Shown here piece by piece: positions 15,596 through 22,402 of a stretch of 53,365 bases of DNA; position 1 is the first letter of the stretch; every line of letters starts with the position of its first letter. The notes below the pieces were generated by a model. That model did not search any database. It worked only from the letters and a program-made list of their open reading frames with translations, and was not told where the DNA came from. Source of the stretch: GCA-2725625 sp964574215 (GTDB lineage: Bacteria; Pseudomonadota; Alphaproteobacteria; Rhodospirillales; UBA2165); contig CAZNLR010000037.1 of assembly GCA_964574215.1 (NCBI GenBank), positions 1 to 53,365 on the forward strand, read 5' to 3'. The position numbers were made by a program, and so were the translations under genes.

Positions 15596-16124
15596 AAATT
15601 TAATGATGGTTCCAGGGAATCAATCTGGGGAAGCCCTGACCAATAACTGGTTAAACGCGGACAAAGTCCAAGCTGAAGAGGAGGGCATCGGAGAAAAAGC
15701 CGATGAAGTAATAGAATTTATAGGAATTTCTCATCTCAGAAATGAATACGCGGGAAATTTGTCGGGGGGGCAAAAAAAGCTTCTGGAACTAGGCCGTACA
15801 ATGATGGTTGAGGCTAAAGTTGTATTCCTGGATGAGGTTGGCGCAGGCGTGAACAGAACATTGCTCGGTACTATTGGTAAAGCCATTAAGCGCTTGCGGG
15901 ATGAACGTGGGTACACGTTCTGTATGATTGAGCATGACATGGATTTCATTAGTGATTTGTGTGACCCTGTAATTGTGATGGCCGAAGGTCAGATCATAGC
16001 TGAGGGTCCGGCGAGCGAAATCATGGATAATCAATTGGTAGTTGAAGCCTATCTTGGAACCGGACTGAAAGAAAAAGCGATGGTAGAAAATAGAATAAGA
16101 TCGCCCCACCTTGAGGCGGAGTAA
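15586..16124 (+). pseudogene. livG C-terminal fragment (ABC ATPase)
   Basis: From about 15586 the sequence reads the back half of a LivG-type ATPase: SVRENLMMVPGNQSGEA, the signature LSGGQKKLLELGRTMM, Walker B VVFLDEVGAGVN, the H-loop MIEHDMDFISDLCD and the conserved C-terminal EAYLG. Walker A and the N-terminal 90 or so residues are absent. No plausible start precedes it, only a read-through frame. It would not bind ATP. Its end lies five bases before livF, matching normal operon order, so a deletion inside a once complete liv operon explains it. Confidence 0.85.
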
Positions 16125-16129
16125 TTATT

Positions 16130-16831
16130 ATGCTGTATGGTGAACTGATGTCGGGTGGATACGACGGCGGATCGGACATCCTTGACCAGTGCACCATAGG
16201 CGTTGAAGCGGGCGAGATCGCAGTCATTGTAGGTCCAAACGGCGCTGGAAAGTCGACTGCTATGAAGGCCATCTTTGGCTTGTTAAGTCTTCGTAATGGC
16301 ACGGTGTCCTTGGATGGTCGGGACGTGACGAAACTTTCCCCACAGGACCGTGTTCGCGAAGGGATGTCTTTTGTTCCTCAAGTCCGGAATGTTTTTACGG
16401 GAATGACCGTTGAAGAAAACCTCGAAATGGGCGGGTTTATTCGTGGTGATGACTTTAGTGATACGATGTCCGAGGTGTTCAAGTTATTTCCCGTACTTTA
16501 TGAAAAACGTAACCAACGGGCTGGCGAATTGTCCGGGGGACAACGTCAGCAGGTTGCTGTGGGCAGAGCTTTGATGACCAAACCGAGAGTGCTCATGCTG
16601 GACGAGCCCACGGCTGGCGTGTCGCCCATAGTAATGGATGAATTATTCAATCGGGTTATTGATATAGCCCGTTCAGGCATTGCAATTTTGATGGTCGAAC
16701 AAAACGCTAAACAAGCCCTGAGTATTGCGGATAAGGGTTATGTGATGGTCCAGGGCCGCAATCGGTATACCGATACAGGCCTCGCTTTGCTCTCTAATCC
16801 AGAAGTACGTCGGTCATTTTTGGGAGGCTGA
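16130..16831 (+). CDS. branched-chain amino-acid-type ABC transporter ATPase (LivF-like)
   Basis: A 233-residue ABC ATPase with all motifs intact: Walker A GPNGAGKSTA, Q-loop SFVPQVRNVF, signature LSGGQRQQVAVGRAL, Walker B VLMLDEPTAGVSP and H-loop MVEQN as usual in LivF. The length is normal. It follows the livG remnant and precedes two membrane-subunit genes with short gaps. The partner ATPase, the binding protein and one permease are all truncated, so the importer as encoded here cannot be complete. Confidence 0.85.
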   Translation: MLYGELMSGGYDGGSDILDQCTIGVEAGEIAVIVGPNGAGKSTAMKAIFGLLSLRNGTVSLDGRDVTKLSPQDRVREGMSFVPQVRNVFTGMTVEENLEMGGFIRGDDFSDTMSEVFKLFPVLYEKRNQRAGELSGGQRQQVAVGRALMTKPRVLMLDEPTAGVSPIVMDELFNRVIDIARSGIAILMVEQNAKQALSIADKGYVMVQGRNRYTDTGLALLSNPEVRRSFLGG

Positions 16832-16834
16832 GCC

Positions 16835-17848
16835 GTGGGGGACTTTCTCAATGCTTTAGCCTTATTCTCAAATTTTGTTGTGGTGCCGGCGATGGCCTAT
16901 GGCTCCCAATTGGCCCTAGGTGCGTTAGGGGTAACTATAATTTATGGTATACTCAGGTTTTCGAACTTTGCGCACGGCGAGATTATGTCATTTGGTGCCA
17001 TGGTTTCGCTACTGTTTATTTGGTGGTTTCAACATCTGGGCATCAGCGTTGCGCCGGTGCCAACAGCGCTAATTGCATTGCCTCCGGCAATACTTATTAC
17101 GGTTTTAGCCTTATTGTTAATCGATCGTTTTATTTTTCGATTTTATAGGATTAAAAAATCACCGCCCGTTACATTATTAATTGCCTCAACCGGAGTAATG
17201 TTTCTGCTAAATGGTGTTATTAGGTTTATTATTGGTCCTTATGACAGACGTGTGTCAGATGGTGAGCGGTTTATAATTACAGTTCGGGAATTTAAAGAAG
17301 CAACTGGGTTGTTGCAGGGGATAGCACTTAAAACGTCTCAAGCCCTTTCATTTGGTTTTGCTGCCATTTGCACGGTTCTTTTATTTTGGTTTTTAAGCCG
17401 GACGCGGGCAGGAAAATCAATGCGGGCCTATTCCGATAATGAAGAATTAGCTCTCCTTTCGGGGGTCAATCCGGACAGGGTTGTAATGATTGCTTGGATT
17501 GTTGCTGGTACACTCGCTGTGTTTGCTGGCACACTTTACGGCTTGGATAAGAGCTACAAGCCGTTTACTTATCTGCAGTTGCTCTTGCCAATATTTGCTG
17601 CCGCTATTGTCGGGGGTATTGGCCGTCCGGTTGGCGCTATTGTTGGCGGTTTCATCATTGCGTTCTCGGAAATTACGGTAACCTATGCCTACAAAAGGGT
17701 CGCGACGTACTTGTTGCCCAGTCAATGGGCACCTGAGGGGCTGGTTCAATTATTAGGGACGGATTACAAATTTGCTGTTTCATTTTTTATACTTGTTGCG
17801 GTGCTTTTGATCCGGCCCACCGGCATATTCAGGGGACAATCTTTATGA
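16835..17848 (+). CDS. branched-chain amino-acid-type ABC permease (LivH-like)
   Basis: A 337-residue membrane protein of the LivH type with about eight hydrophobic segments. The GTG start is three bases after livF. The family motif region GVTIIYGILRFSNFAHGEIM is near the N-terminus, and NPDRVVMIAWIVAGTLAVFAG carries the coupling-helix region. It overlaps the next gene by ATGA (17845-17848). It appears intact, unlike its partner LivM. Confidence 0.85.
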   Translation: MGDFLNALALFSNFVVVPAMAYGSQLALGALGVTIIYGILRFSNFAHGEIMSFGAMVSLLFIWWFQHLGISVAPVPTALIALPPAILITVLALLLIDRFIFRFYRIKKSPPVTLLIASTGVMFLLNGVIRFIIGPYDRRVSDGERFIITVREFKEATGLLQGIALKTSQALSFGFAAICTVLLFWFLSRTRAGKSMRAYSDNEELALLSGVNPDRVVMIAWIVAGTLAVFAGTLYGLDKSYKPFTYLQLLLPIFAAAIVGGIGRPVGAIVGGFIIAFSEITVTYAYKRVATYLLPSQWAPEGLVQLLGTDYKFAVSFFILVAVLLIRPTGIFRGQSL

Positions 17849-18441
17849 GCCAGAGGACAAAAAAATTATTGTTGTTCCTGGTTATGGGCGGGCTCTTGAT
17901 TTGCGTCGGCCTAATTCAGAGTTGGTCCCTCGCTCTTGCCATTAGCAATCTATGTATAATTTCAGCCGTTATGTCCATGGGTGTTAATATTCAATGGGGG
18001 TACGCGGGATTGTTCAATGCGGGGGTAATGGGTTTCGCCGCTTTGGGCGGGCTTTCGGTTATAATTATATCCCATGTTCCAGTTCCAGAAGCTTGGAATG
18101 CCGGAGGTGCGGAGATATTTGGTGCCTTGGCAATCGCAATTTTAACCACCTTTGTTTGTATTTTCTTGCGGCATTTTTTGAAAGGGTACGGAATAGTTGT
18201 GCCGTTGACGATAATCATGTTGATCGTCATCGGTTATTTTATCGCACGCGGCGTCTTTCTGCCAGCGGTTGAGCGAATCGAAGGCGTTGAACCAGCAAAA
18301 ACAGGCTTTCTCGGCGGCCTTGGCTTGCCAGTTTTATTGTCATGGATCGTCGGGGGCGTGATAGCTGATTTGCGCTTTTTCGTACTTTTTCGCCTTCTGC
18401 GTTCTGCACAAAATACAGTGGATTGTTCATCAGTTCGCTAA
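17845..18441 (+). pseudogene. livM-like permease, truncated
   Basis: The first 172 residues match a LivM permease: NIQWGYAGLFNAGVMGFAAL and a run of hydrophobic helices ending in PVLLSWIVGGV. Family members usually exceed 300 residues and carry a long conserved C-terminal half with the coupling helix, which is absent. After about 18364 the frame reads an unrelated Arg/Leu-rich tail and stops, while the opposite strand becomes coding-like. The gene was cut near the right island end. Confidence 0.8.
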
Positions 18442-18484
18442 GCTGTGTTTCTAAATTCGTAACTGGCACATCAGCGTCACGCAT
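18365..18484 (-). pseudogene. unrecognised gene fragment near right island end
   Basis: On the minus strand an ATG at 18484 overlaps the stop of the preceding small ORF by 8 bases. It reads about 40 plausible residues (VPVTNLETQLSELMNN, then YFVQNAEGEKVRKSANQ) before hitting the truncated livM at about 18365. It points away from the attachment site into the island, where integrase genes usually sit. The remnant is too short to identify. Confidence 0.4.
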
Positions 18485-18587
18485 TTTTGATTCGCATTTG
18501 CCACTTGTTAGTGTTGGGACGAGACGCAATGACTACGTTGCCTTCACGTAGCGAGTGCGTGGTGGATTTTTGTATGTTTTGCGCCAC
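18477..18587 (-). CDS. small ORF (36 aa) next to the right attachment site
   Basis: A GTG start has AGGAGG eight bases upstream, the best ribosome binding site of this stretch. The product ends NTNKWQMRIKNA and contains HSLREGNVVIASRPN. The KWQMR-type segment is faintly like N-terminal regions of tyrosine recombinases, which is not enough for a call. It could be the front of a frameshifted integrase gene continued by the fragment at 18365-18484, or an independent small protein. Transcription could come from the intact host tRNA promoter at 18796-18823, which points this way. Confidence 0.35.
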   Translation of the reverse strand: MAQNIQKSTTHSLREGNVVIASRPNTNKWQMRIKNA

Positions 18588-18599
18588 TTTAACGGCCTC

Positions 18600-18645
18600 C
18601 TATACAGCTTGTATCACTGTCAAAACTGTATAGCAACTGTATAGC
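18600..18645. repeat. ACTGTATAGC repeats near right island end
   Basis: Two direct copies of ACTGTATAGC lie at 18625-18634 and 18636-18645. An inverted 8-base partial copy (CTATACAG) lies at 18600-18607. The word is the same as in the cluster at 113-179, and the innermost distance to the junction core is also similar (about 65 bases). This supports the two clusters being the recombination ends of one element. Confidence 0.75.
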
Positions 18646-18711
18646 GGCGTCTACCGATATAAGACGTTGATTTTATTGACTTTTTTAGGAAAATGGCTTG
18701 TTTTTGAGTGT

Positions 18712-18719
18712 TTTTGAAT
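18712..18719. other. right attachment-site core (TTTTGAAT)
   Basis: Second copy of the eight bases found at 48-55. On the island side it is preceded by a near-copy, GTTTTTGAGT, giving two tandem GTTTTTGA words. Beyond it, to the right, the tRNA 5' half begins. Confidence 0.6.
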
Positions 18720-18750
18720 CCCGCGCGTCTACCAGTTCCGCCACCGAGGC
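18712..18750 (-). pseudogene. tRNA-Leu(CAA), 5' half (right remnant)
   Basis: The minus strand reads GCCTCGG (5' acceptor strand), a Leu-type D arm (TGGCGGAACTGGTAGACG), the 5' anticodon stem CGGGA and loop TTCAAAA. It then departs into island sequence with no pairing 3' half. GCCTCGG is exactly complementary to CCGAGGC in the fragment at 1-55, and CGGGA to TCCCG there. The original gene is thus broken at the anticodon loop, with neither junction restoring it. Confidence 0.9.
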
Positions 18751-18795
18751 CCAAATGACAAGCCTTGATCAAATCAAGGGGTGTGGAAGGCGGCG

Positions 18796-18823
18796 AATAT
18801 AGCGCAGCGACGCCGGGGGTCAA
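18796..18823 (-). promoter_or_regulatory. sigma70-type promoter of the broken host tRNA-Leu
   Basis: On the minus strand TTGACC (18823-18818) and TATATT (18801-18796) are 16 bases apart, 45 bases upstream of the tRNA 5' end. It now drives a half tRNA and then reads into the right end of the island. Confidence 0.65.
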
Positions 18824-18846
18824 CCAATTCAAATCCAAAAAGTGTA

Positions 18847-18920
18847 CCAACCTAAAAAGTGTACCAGGAATACTTTCCGAAAATTTCCCGAAAGTATTCC
18901 TGGTACACTTTTTAGGTTGG
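18847..18920. repeat. 31-bp perfect inverted repeat
   Basis: Two arms of 31 bases (18847-18877 and 18890-18920) are perfect inverted copies around a 12-base spacer. Each arm includes CCTAAAAAGTGTACC; part of it (AAAAAGTGTACCA) also occurs just upstream as an extra direct copy. It lies outside the island, between the tRNA half and the yqaA-like gene. It may be a miniature transposable element or a strong hairpin blocking transcription between them. Confidence 0.85.
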
Positions 18921-18985
18921 GGGTTTGCCAGAAGCGGGCGGAGGGGATAGTAAGGGCGCGCCTAATTATTGGAGAAAAAAATAAA

Positions 18986-19567
18986 ATGTTGCGCCGACTG
19001 TATGACTGGACCATGGGGCTGGCCGCCCACAAACAGGCGCTATTGGCCCTGGCACTGGTGGCGGTGGTGGAAAGCTCCGTCTTTCCCATCCCGCCGGATG
19101 TGCTGCTGATCCCCATGGTGCTGGCGGCCCGCGACCGGGCCTGGCTGATTGCCGGGGTCTGCATGGTGGCGTCGGTGGTGGGCGGTCTGGGGGGGTACGG
19201 CATCGGGTTTTTCCTTTTCGAGCAAGTGGGCAAGCCGGTTTTGGAACTTTATCACTATTCGTCCAAATTCAGTCAGTTTCAGGAAACCTATAACGAATGG
19301 GGCGCCTGGGCGGTCTTTATCGCCGGTGTGACGCCGTTCCCCTACAAGGTGATCACCATCCTCAGCGGTGTAACCGGGCTCAATCTGCCGGTCTTTATCA
19401 TCGCATCCATCCTGGCCAGGGGATTGCGCTTTTTTATTGTCGCCGCTCTCCTGTGGAAATTCGGGGAACCCATCCGCGCCTTTATCGAAAAACGGTTGGG
19501 GCTGCTGTTCGTGCTATTTGTGGTTTTGTTACTGGGCGGCTTTGTCTTAATCAGATATGTGATTTAA
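18986..19567 (+). CDS. DedA/YqaA-family membrane protein
   Basis: A 193-residue inner-membrane protein with four to five hydrophobic helices. Conserved DedA features are visible: ESSVFPIPPDVLLIPMVLA near the N-terminus, the glycine-rich GGLGGYGIGFF, and FIAGVTPFPYKVITILSGVTG, which carries the family's proline-rich re-entrant region. DedA proteins are thought to move phospholipids or undecaprenyl phosphate across the membrane. The ATG has GGAG twelve bases upstream. The gene starts a plus-strand run with dsbB and coq7. Confidence 0.85.
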   Translation: MLRRLYDWTMGLAAHKQALLALALVAVVESSVFPIPPDVLLIPMVLAARDRAWLIAGVCMVASVVGGLGGYGIGFFLFEQVGKPVLELYHYSSKFSQFQETYNEWGAWAVFIAGVTPFPYKVITILSGVTGLNLPVFIIASILARGLRFFIVAALLWKFGEPIRAFIEKRLGLLFVLFVVLLLGGFVLIRYVI

Positions 19568-19578
19568 ACTCGCGACCG

Positions 19579-20085
19579 ATGACTATGGACCTGAAATATC
19601 TGGCGAAGAATTACCTGCTGTCCGGATTGGCGGCGGCCAGCATTGGGGCACTGGCCTACGCCTTTTTCACCCAGTATGTGGGCGGTCTGGAGCCCTGCAT
19701 TCTGTGCAAATACCAGCGCATTCCCTATTTCGCCGTGATCCTGTTCGCCGGACTGGGGCTGGTCTTTAGCCAGGCCGATCAAGACGGCATCGCCAAGCTT
19801 ATCGGCTGCATATTTTTGGCCGGAGCGTCATTGGCGTTTTACCATTCGGGCGTCGAGCAGCATTGGTGGGAAGCGGCGACGTCGTGCGGCGGCACCGGGT
19901 CCATGCCCGCTAACTTCCAGGACTTTCAGAAACTGCTAACCGCCAAAATGCCCAAACGCTGCGATGAGATCGACTGGACCCTGTTCGGCCTGTCCATGAC
20001 CGTCTACAATGTAGCGGCATCATTGGGGCTGGCTGGGATCAGTTTTTGGGGCGCGGGTCTGATAAATCGGAAAGAAGGCGAATGA
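19579..20085 (+). CDS. dsbB: disulfide bond formation protein DsbB
   Basis: A 168-residue, four-helix inner-membrane protein that reoxidises a DsbA-type thiol oxidase with quinone. The first catalytic pair is EPCILC (C40, C43) in periplasmic loop 1, followed by the conserved Arg of KYQRIPY. The second pair is C103 (TSCGG) and C128 (KRCDEIDW) in loop 2. The end overlaps coq7 by ATGA. Being next to a quinone-synthesis gene is apt but may be coincidence. A DsbD-like reductase is encoded at 22403. Confidence 0.9.
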   Translation: MTMDLKYLAKNYLLSGLAAASIGALAYAFFTQYVGGLEPCILCKYQRIPYFAVILFAGLGLVFSQADQDGIAKLIGCIFLAGASLAFYHSGVEQHWWEAATSCGGTGSMPANFQDFQKLLTAKMPKRCDEIDWTLFGLSMTVYNVAASLGLAGISFWGAGLINRKEGE

Positions 20086-20660
20086 GCAAGAAAGGCCGAG
20101 ATAAGAAACGATACGGACGTTTACCCGGCGATCTGTCGCCGGCGGAGACGGTTGAGCGGATCATCCGGGTTGACCAGGCGGGTGAGTTCGGCGCCAAACG
20201 CATTTATGAAGGCCAGCTGGCGATCCTGGGCGACAGCGCCGACGGCCCGACCCTGCGGGAGATGGCCGCGACCGAGGAAATACATCTGGATCGCTTCAAC
20301 GATCTGATGGTGGAACGACGGGTCAGACCGACCGTCCTGACACCCCTCTGGCATGTGGCCGGGTTTGCCCTGGGCGCCGGGACGGCGTTAATGGGACGGG
20401 AGGCCGCCATGGCCTGCACCGCCGCCGTCGAGGAAGTGATCGAGGAACATTATGCCGGCCAAGCGGCACAATTGGCGGCGCAGCTGGATAACAATGAGGC
20501 AGAGCTCAAAGAAGTAATTGAGGAATTCAAGCAGGATGAAATCGAACATCGGGAAACCGCCCTGGCGGAAGGCGCCGAGCGGGCGCCCGGCTATCCCGTG
20601 CTATCTGCCGCCATCAAATCCGGCTCCCGCCTGGCCATCTGGTTGTCCGAGCGCATTTAG
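20082..20660 (+). CDS. coq7: demethoxyubiquinone hydroxylase (COQ7 family)
   Basis: A 192-residue di-iron monooxygenase that hydroxylates 2-polyprenyl-3-methyl-6-methoxy-benzoquinone in ubiquinone synthesis. Di-iron ligands are visible: Glu in DQAGEFGAKRIYEGQ, EExH in EEIHLDRFN, Glu in AAVEEVIEEHYAGQ and ExxH in QDEIEHRE. COQ7-type enzymes are widespread in Alphaproteobacteria, where they replace UbiF. The ATG overlaps the dsbB stop. Confidence 0.92.
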   Translation: MSKKGRDKKRYGRLPGDLSPAETVERIIRVDQAGEFGAKRIYEGQLAILGDSADGPTLREMAATEEIHLDRFNDLMVERRVRPTVLTPLWHVAGFALGAGTALMGREAAMACTAAVEEVIEEHYAGQAAQLAAQLDNNEAELKEVIEEFKQDEIEHRETALAEGAERAPGYPVLSAAIKSGSRLAIWLSERI

Positions 20661-20675
20661 GATCGCGCCCCGCCA

Positions 20676-21554
20676 GTGACCGCATCCCCGCCGAAATCGA
20701 CCGCCCAGTTCGTCCAAGCTGCCGCCTGGATGGGTGGCGTTCTGATTGCATTCAGCGCCATGGCTGTCGCCGGGCGCGAATTGTCGGACACGATGAATAC
20801 GTTTGAGATTGTTTTTTTCAGGGCTCTGGTAGCTTTGTTGATTATCCTGGTGTTTGTTTTCAGGCAAGGTTGGGCGACCTTAAGGACCCCGCGCCTGTCC
20901 ATTCATATTTTGCGCAACGTTTTTCATTTCGGCGGTCAGTTCGGCTGGTTTCTGGGCATTTCGCTTTTGCCGCTGGCCACCGTGTTCGCCATTGAATTCA
21001 CCATTCCCATTTGGGCGGCGATGCTGGCCGTCATATTCCTGGGCGAGCGTATGAACCAGGGGCGGGTGATCGCCCTGATTGCCGGCATCGTCGGCGTGGT
21101 GATTATCCTGAGACCCGGGGCCGAGATAATCGAACTGGGGTCGCTGGTTGTGCTGGGTGCGTCCTTCTGTTACGCCGTCGCCTATATCACCACCAAAAAG
21201 GTATCGGCCTTCGATTCACCCCTGGTGGTCGTTTTCTATATGAACCTGATCCATTTGCCGTTAGGGCTCATACCGGCCTTGTTCGACTGGACCATGCCGG
21301 TGACGGCCGACCTTCCCTGGATTTTTTTGGTCGGCGTAACCGGGTTGCTATCCCACTATTGCCTGACCCGCGCCTTCGCGCTGGCGGATGCGACCCTGAT
21401 GATCCCCATCGATTTTCTCCGCCTGCCGCTGATCGCCGTAGTCGGCTTTTTGTTCTACAGCGAAGCCATTGAAATAGCCCTGTTCGTCGGCGCTATCATC
21501 ATTTTCGCCGGCAACTACTACAATATCAGGCTGGAGACCAAAAAGGACGTTTAG
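20676..21554 (+). CDS. EamA-family (DMT) metabolite exporter
   Basis: A 292-residue protein with ten hydrophobic helices in two EamA repeats, typical of drug/metabolite transporters. RVIALIAGIVGVVIILRPG ends the first repeat and GAIIIFAGNYYNIR the second. The start taken is a GTG 15 bases after coq7; the ATG at 20730 would lose part of helix 1. The substrate is unknown. The gene ends 39 bases before the large palindrome at 21594. Confidence 0.85.
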   Translation: MTASPPKSTAQFVQAAAWMGGVLIAFSAMAVAGRELSDTMNTFEIVFFRALVALLIILVFVFRQGWATLRTPRLSIHILRNVFHFGGQFGWFLGISLLPLATVFAIEFTIPIWAAMLAVIFLGERMNQGRVIALIAGIVGVVIILRPGAEIIELGSLVVLGASFCYAVAYITTKKVSAFDSPLVVVFYMNLIHLPLGLIPALFDWTMPVTADLPWIFLVGVTGLLSHYCLTRAFALADATLMIPIDFLRLPLIAVVGFLFYSEAIEIALFVGAIIIFAGNYYNIRLETKKDV

Positions 21555-21593
21555 CCCAATTTGGTTTGTTAGGATTAGTCCCTCCTATAAATT

Positions 21594-21817
21594 GCCCCTC
21601 AGGCGCCGGGCGGGTTCTCCGAACCCTTGGCTCACGGCGCATAAGCGCCGACGCGCAGTCGCGCTTACAAAAGCCCGAAAGGACTTCTGGAACTTGAATT
21701 TTCCAATTTGAACTACAAACCAAAGCCCTTATCAGAGCTTTGGCAAGCGCAAGTGCGCGCCGCACCTGATGGTGCGTGAGCCAAGCGAGCGGAGCGAACG
21801 CCCGGCGATTGAGGGGC
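21594..21817. repeat. 224-bp imperfect palindrome between convergent genes
   Basis: Left arm 21594-21666 and right arm 21745-21817 are 73 bases each and largely complementary. Blocks GCCCCTCA, CGCCGGGCG, TTGGCTCAC and GCGCTT are shared in order, separated by mismatched bubbles. The 78-base centre contains shorter pairs (CCAAAGC/GCTTTGG). It lies exactly between the ends of the EamA gene and the peroxiredoxin gene, so it could stop transcription from both sides. Its structure also fits a miniature mobile or REP-like element. Confidence 0.75.
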
Positions 21818-21818
21818 G

Positions 21819-22301
21819 TTACAATTGACCTAGCATGTTCTCCGCGGTGCTTTTTTCGAACTGGCCGGGGTCCTCGACATTGAGCTGTTTGACCACACCG
21901 TCTTCCACCAGCATGGAATAGCGCTGGGAGCGCTGGCCGAGGCCGACGCCGGAACCGTCCAGAACCAAATCCACGGCCTGGGTGAATTCGCAGTTGCCGT
22001 CCGCCAGCATTTGGACCACGTCGCCCACATTCTGCGCCTTGCCCCAGGCTTCCATGACAAAGGCGTCATTGACCGAGACGCAGGCGATGGTGTCGACGCC
22101 TTTGGCTTTTAAGGCATCGGCGTTATTGATATAGCCGGGCAGGTGTTCCGCCGAGCAGGTGGGCGTGAAGGCGCCGGGCAGGGCAAACAGCGCCACGGTT
22201 TTTCCGCCGAACAATTCATCGGTGCTGACTTCGTGTATCCCGTTTTCGTCCTTGCGGCGCAGCGTCGCCGACGGGATGGTGTCTCCGACATTTATAGCCA
22301 T
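21819..22301 (-). CDS. peroxiredoxin (Prx5-type)
   Basis: A 160-residue thiol peroxidase that reduces hydrogen peroxide and organic peroxides in the cytoplasm. The catalytic motif LPGAFTPTCSAEHLPGY places the peroxidatic Cys at 49. The second conserved block VSVNDAFVMEAWG is present. Length fits the glutaredoxin/glutathione-dependent Prx5 group. I chose the internal ATG at 22301 (MAINVGDTIP) because AGGGGATT lies upstream and homologues start there; an upstream in-frame start at 22364 would add an unusual 21 residues. Confidence 0.9.
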   Translation of the reverse strand: MAINVGDTIPSATLRRKDENGIHEVSTDELFGGKTVALFALPGAFTPTCSAEHLPGYINNADALKAKGVDTIACVSVNDAFVMEAWGKAQNVGDVVQMLADGNCEFTQAVDLVLDGSGVGLGQRSQRYSMLVEDGVVKQLNVEDPGQFEKSTAENMLGQL

Positions 22302-22402
22302 ATCTAATCCCCTGGGTAAAAGGTAAGTTGGTTGTTTAAATAACTTATATTCGTCAAGGCGCAAAAGGCAATTTGGAAATACTTAAAACCCGATAAAGAG
22401 CA

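Larger units (their letters stand above)
56..18719. mobile_element. genomic island inserted in a tRNA-Leu(CAA) gene
   Basis: This 18.66 kb segment separates the two halves of one tRNA-Leu gene. The 8-base anticodon-loop sequence TTTTGAAT (plus strand) occurs at both junctions, at 48-55 and 18712-18719. Copies of ACTGTATAGC lie just inside each end, at 113-179 and 18600-18645. The segment is visibly AT-richer than the DNA after 18,950 and contains several truncated genes. It carries its own complete tRNA-Leu(CAA). Integration in a tRNA anticodon loop with a 7-8 base crossover is typical of tyrosine recombinases, but no intact recombinase gene is visible. A chimeric assembly is the main alternative; the exact complementarity of the two tRNA halves argues against it. 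Confidence 0.75.

Noticed and set aside
1..18750. Split tRNA as a group I intron or a permuted/split tRNA
   Set aside because: The interruption is 18.66 kb, filled with ordinary genes, and lacks intron structure. An inserted element explains it better.
1..18750. Chimeric assembly joining unrelated contigs at tRNA sequences
   Set aside because: Not fully excluded, but the two tRNA halves are exactly complementary in acceptor and anticodon stems and reassemble to the right length, which chance joins would rarely give.
18620..18850. 76-codon minus-strand frame around the right tRNA half
   Set aside because: It overlaps the tRNA 5' half and its promoter and has no protein-like features.
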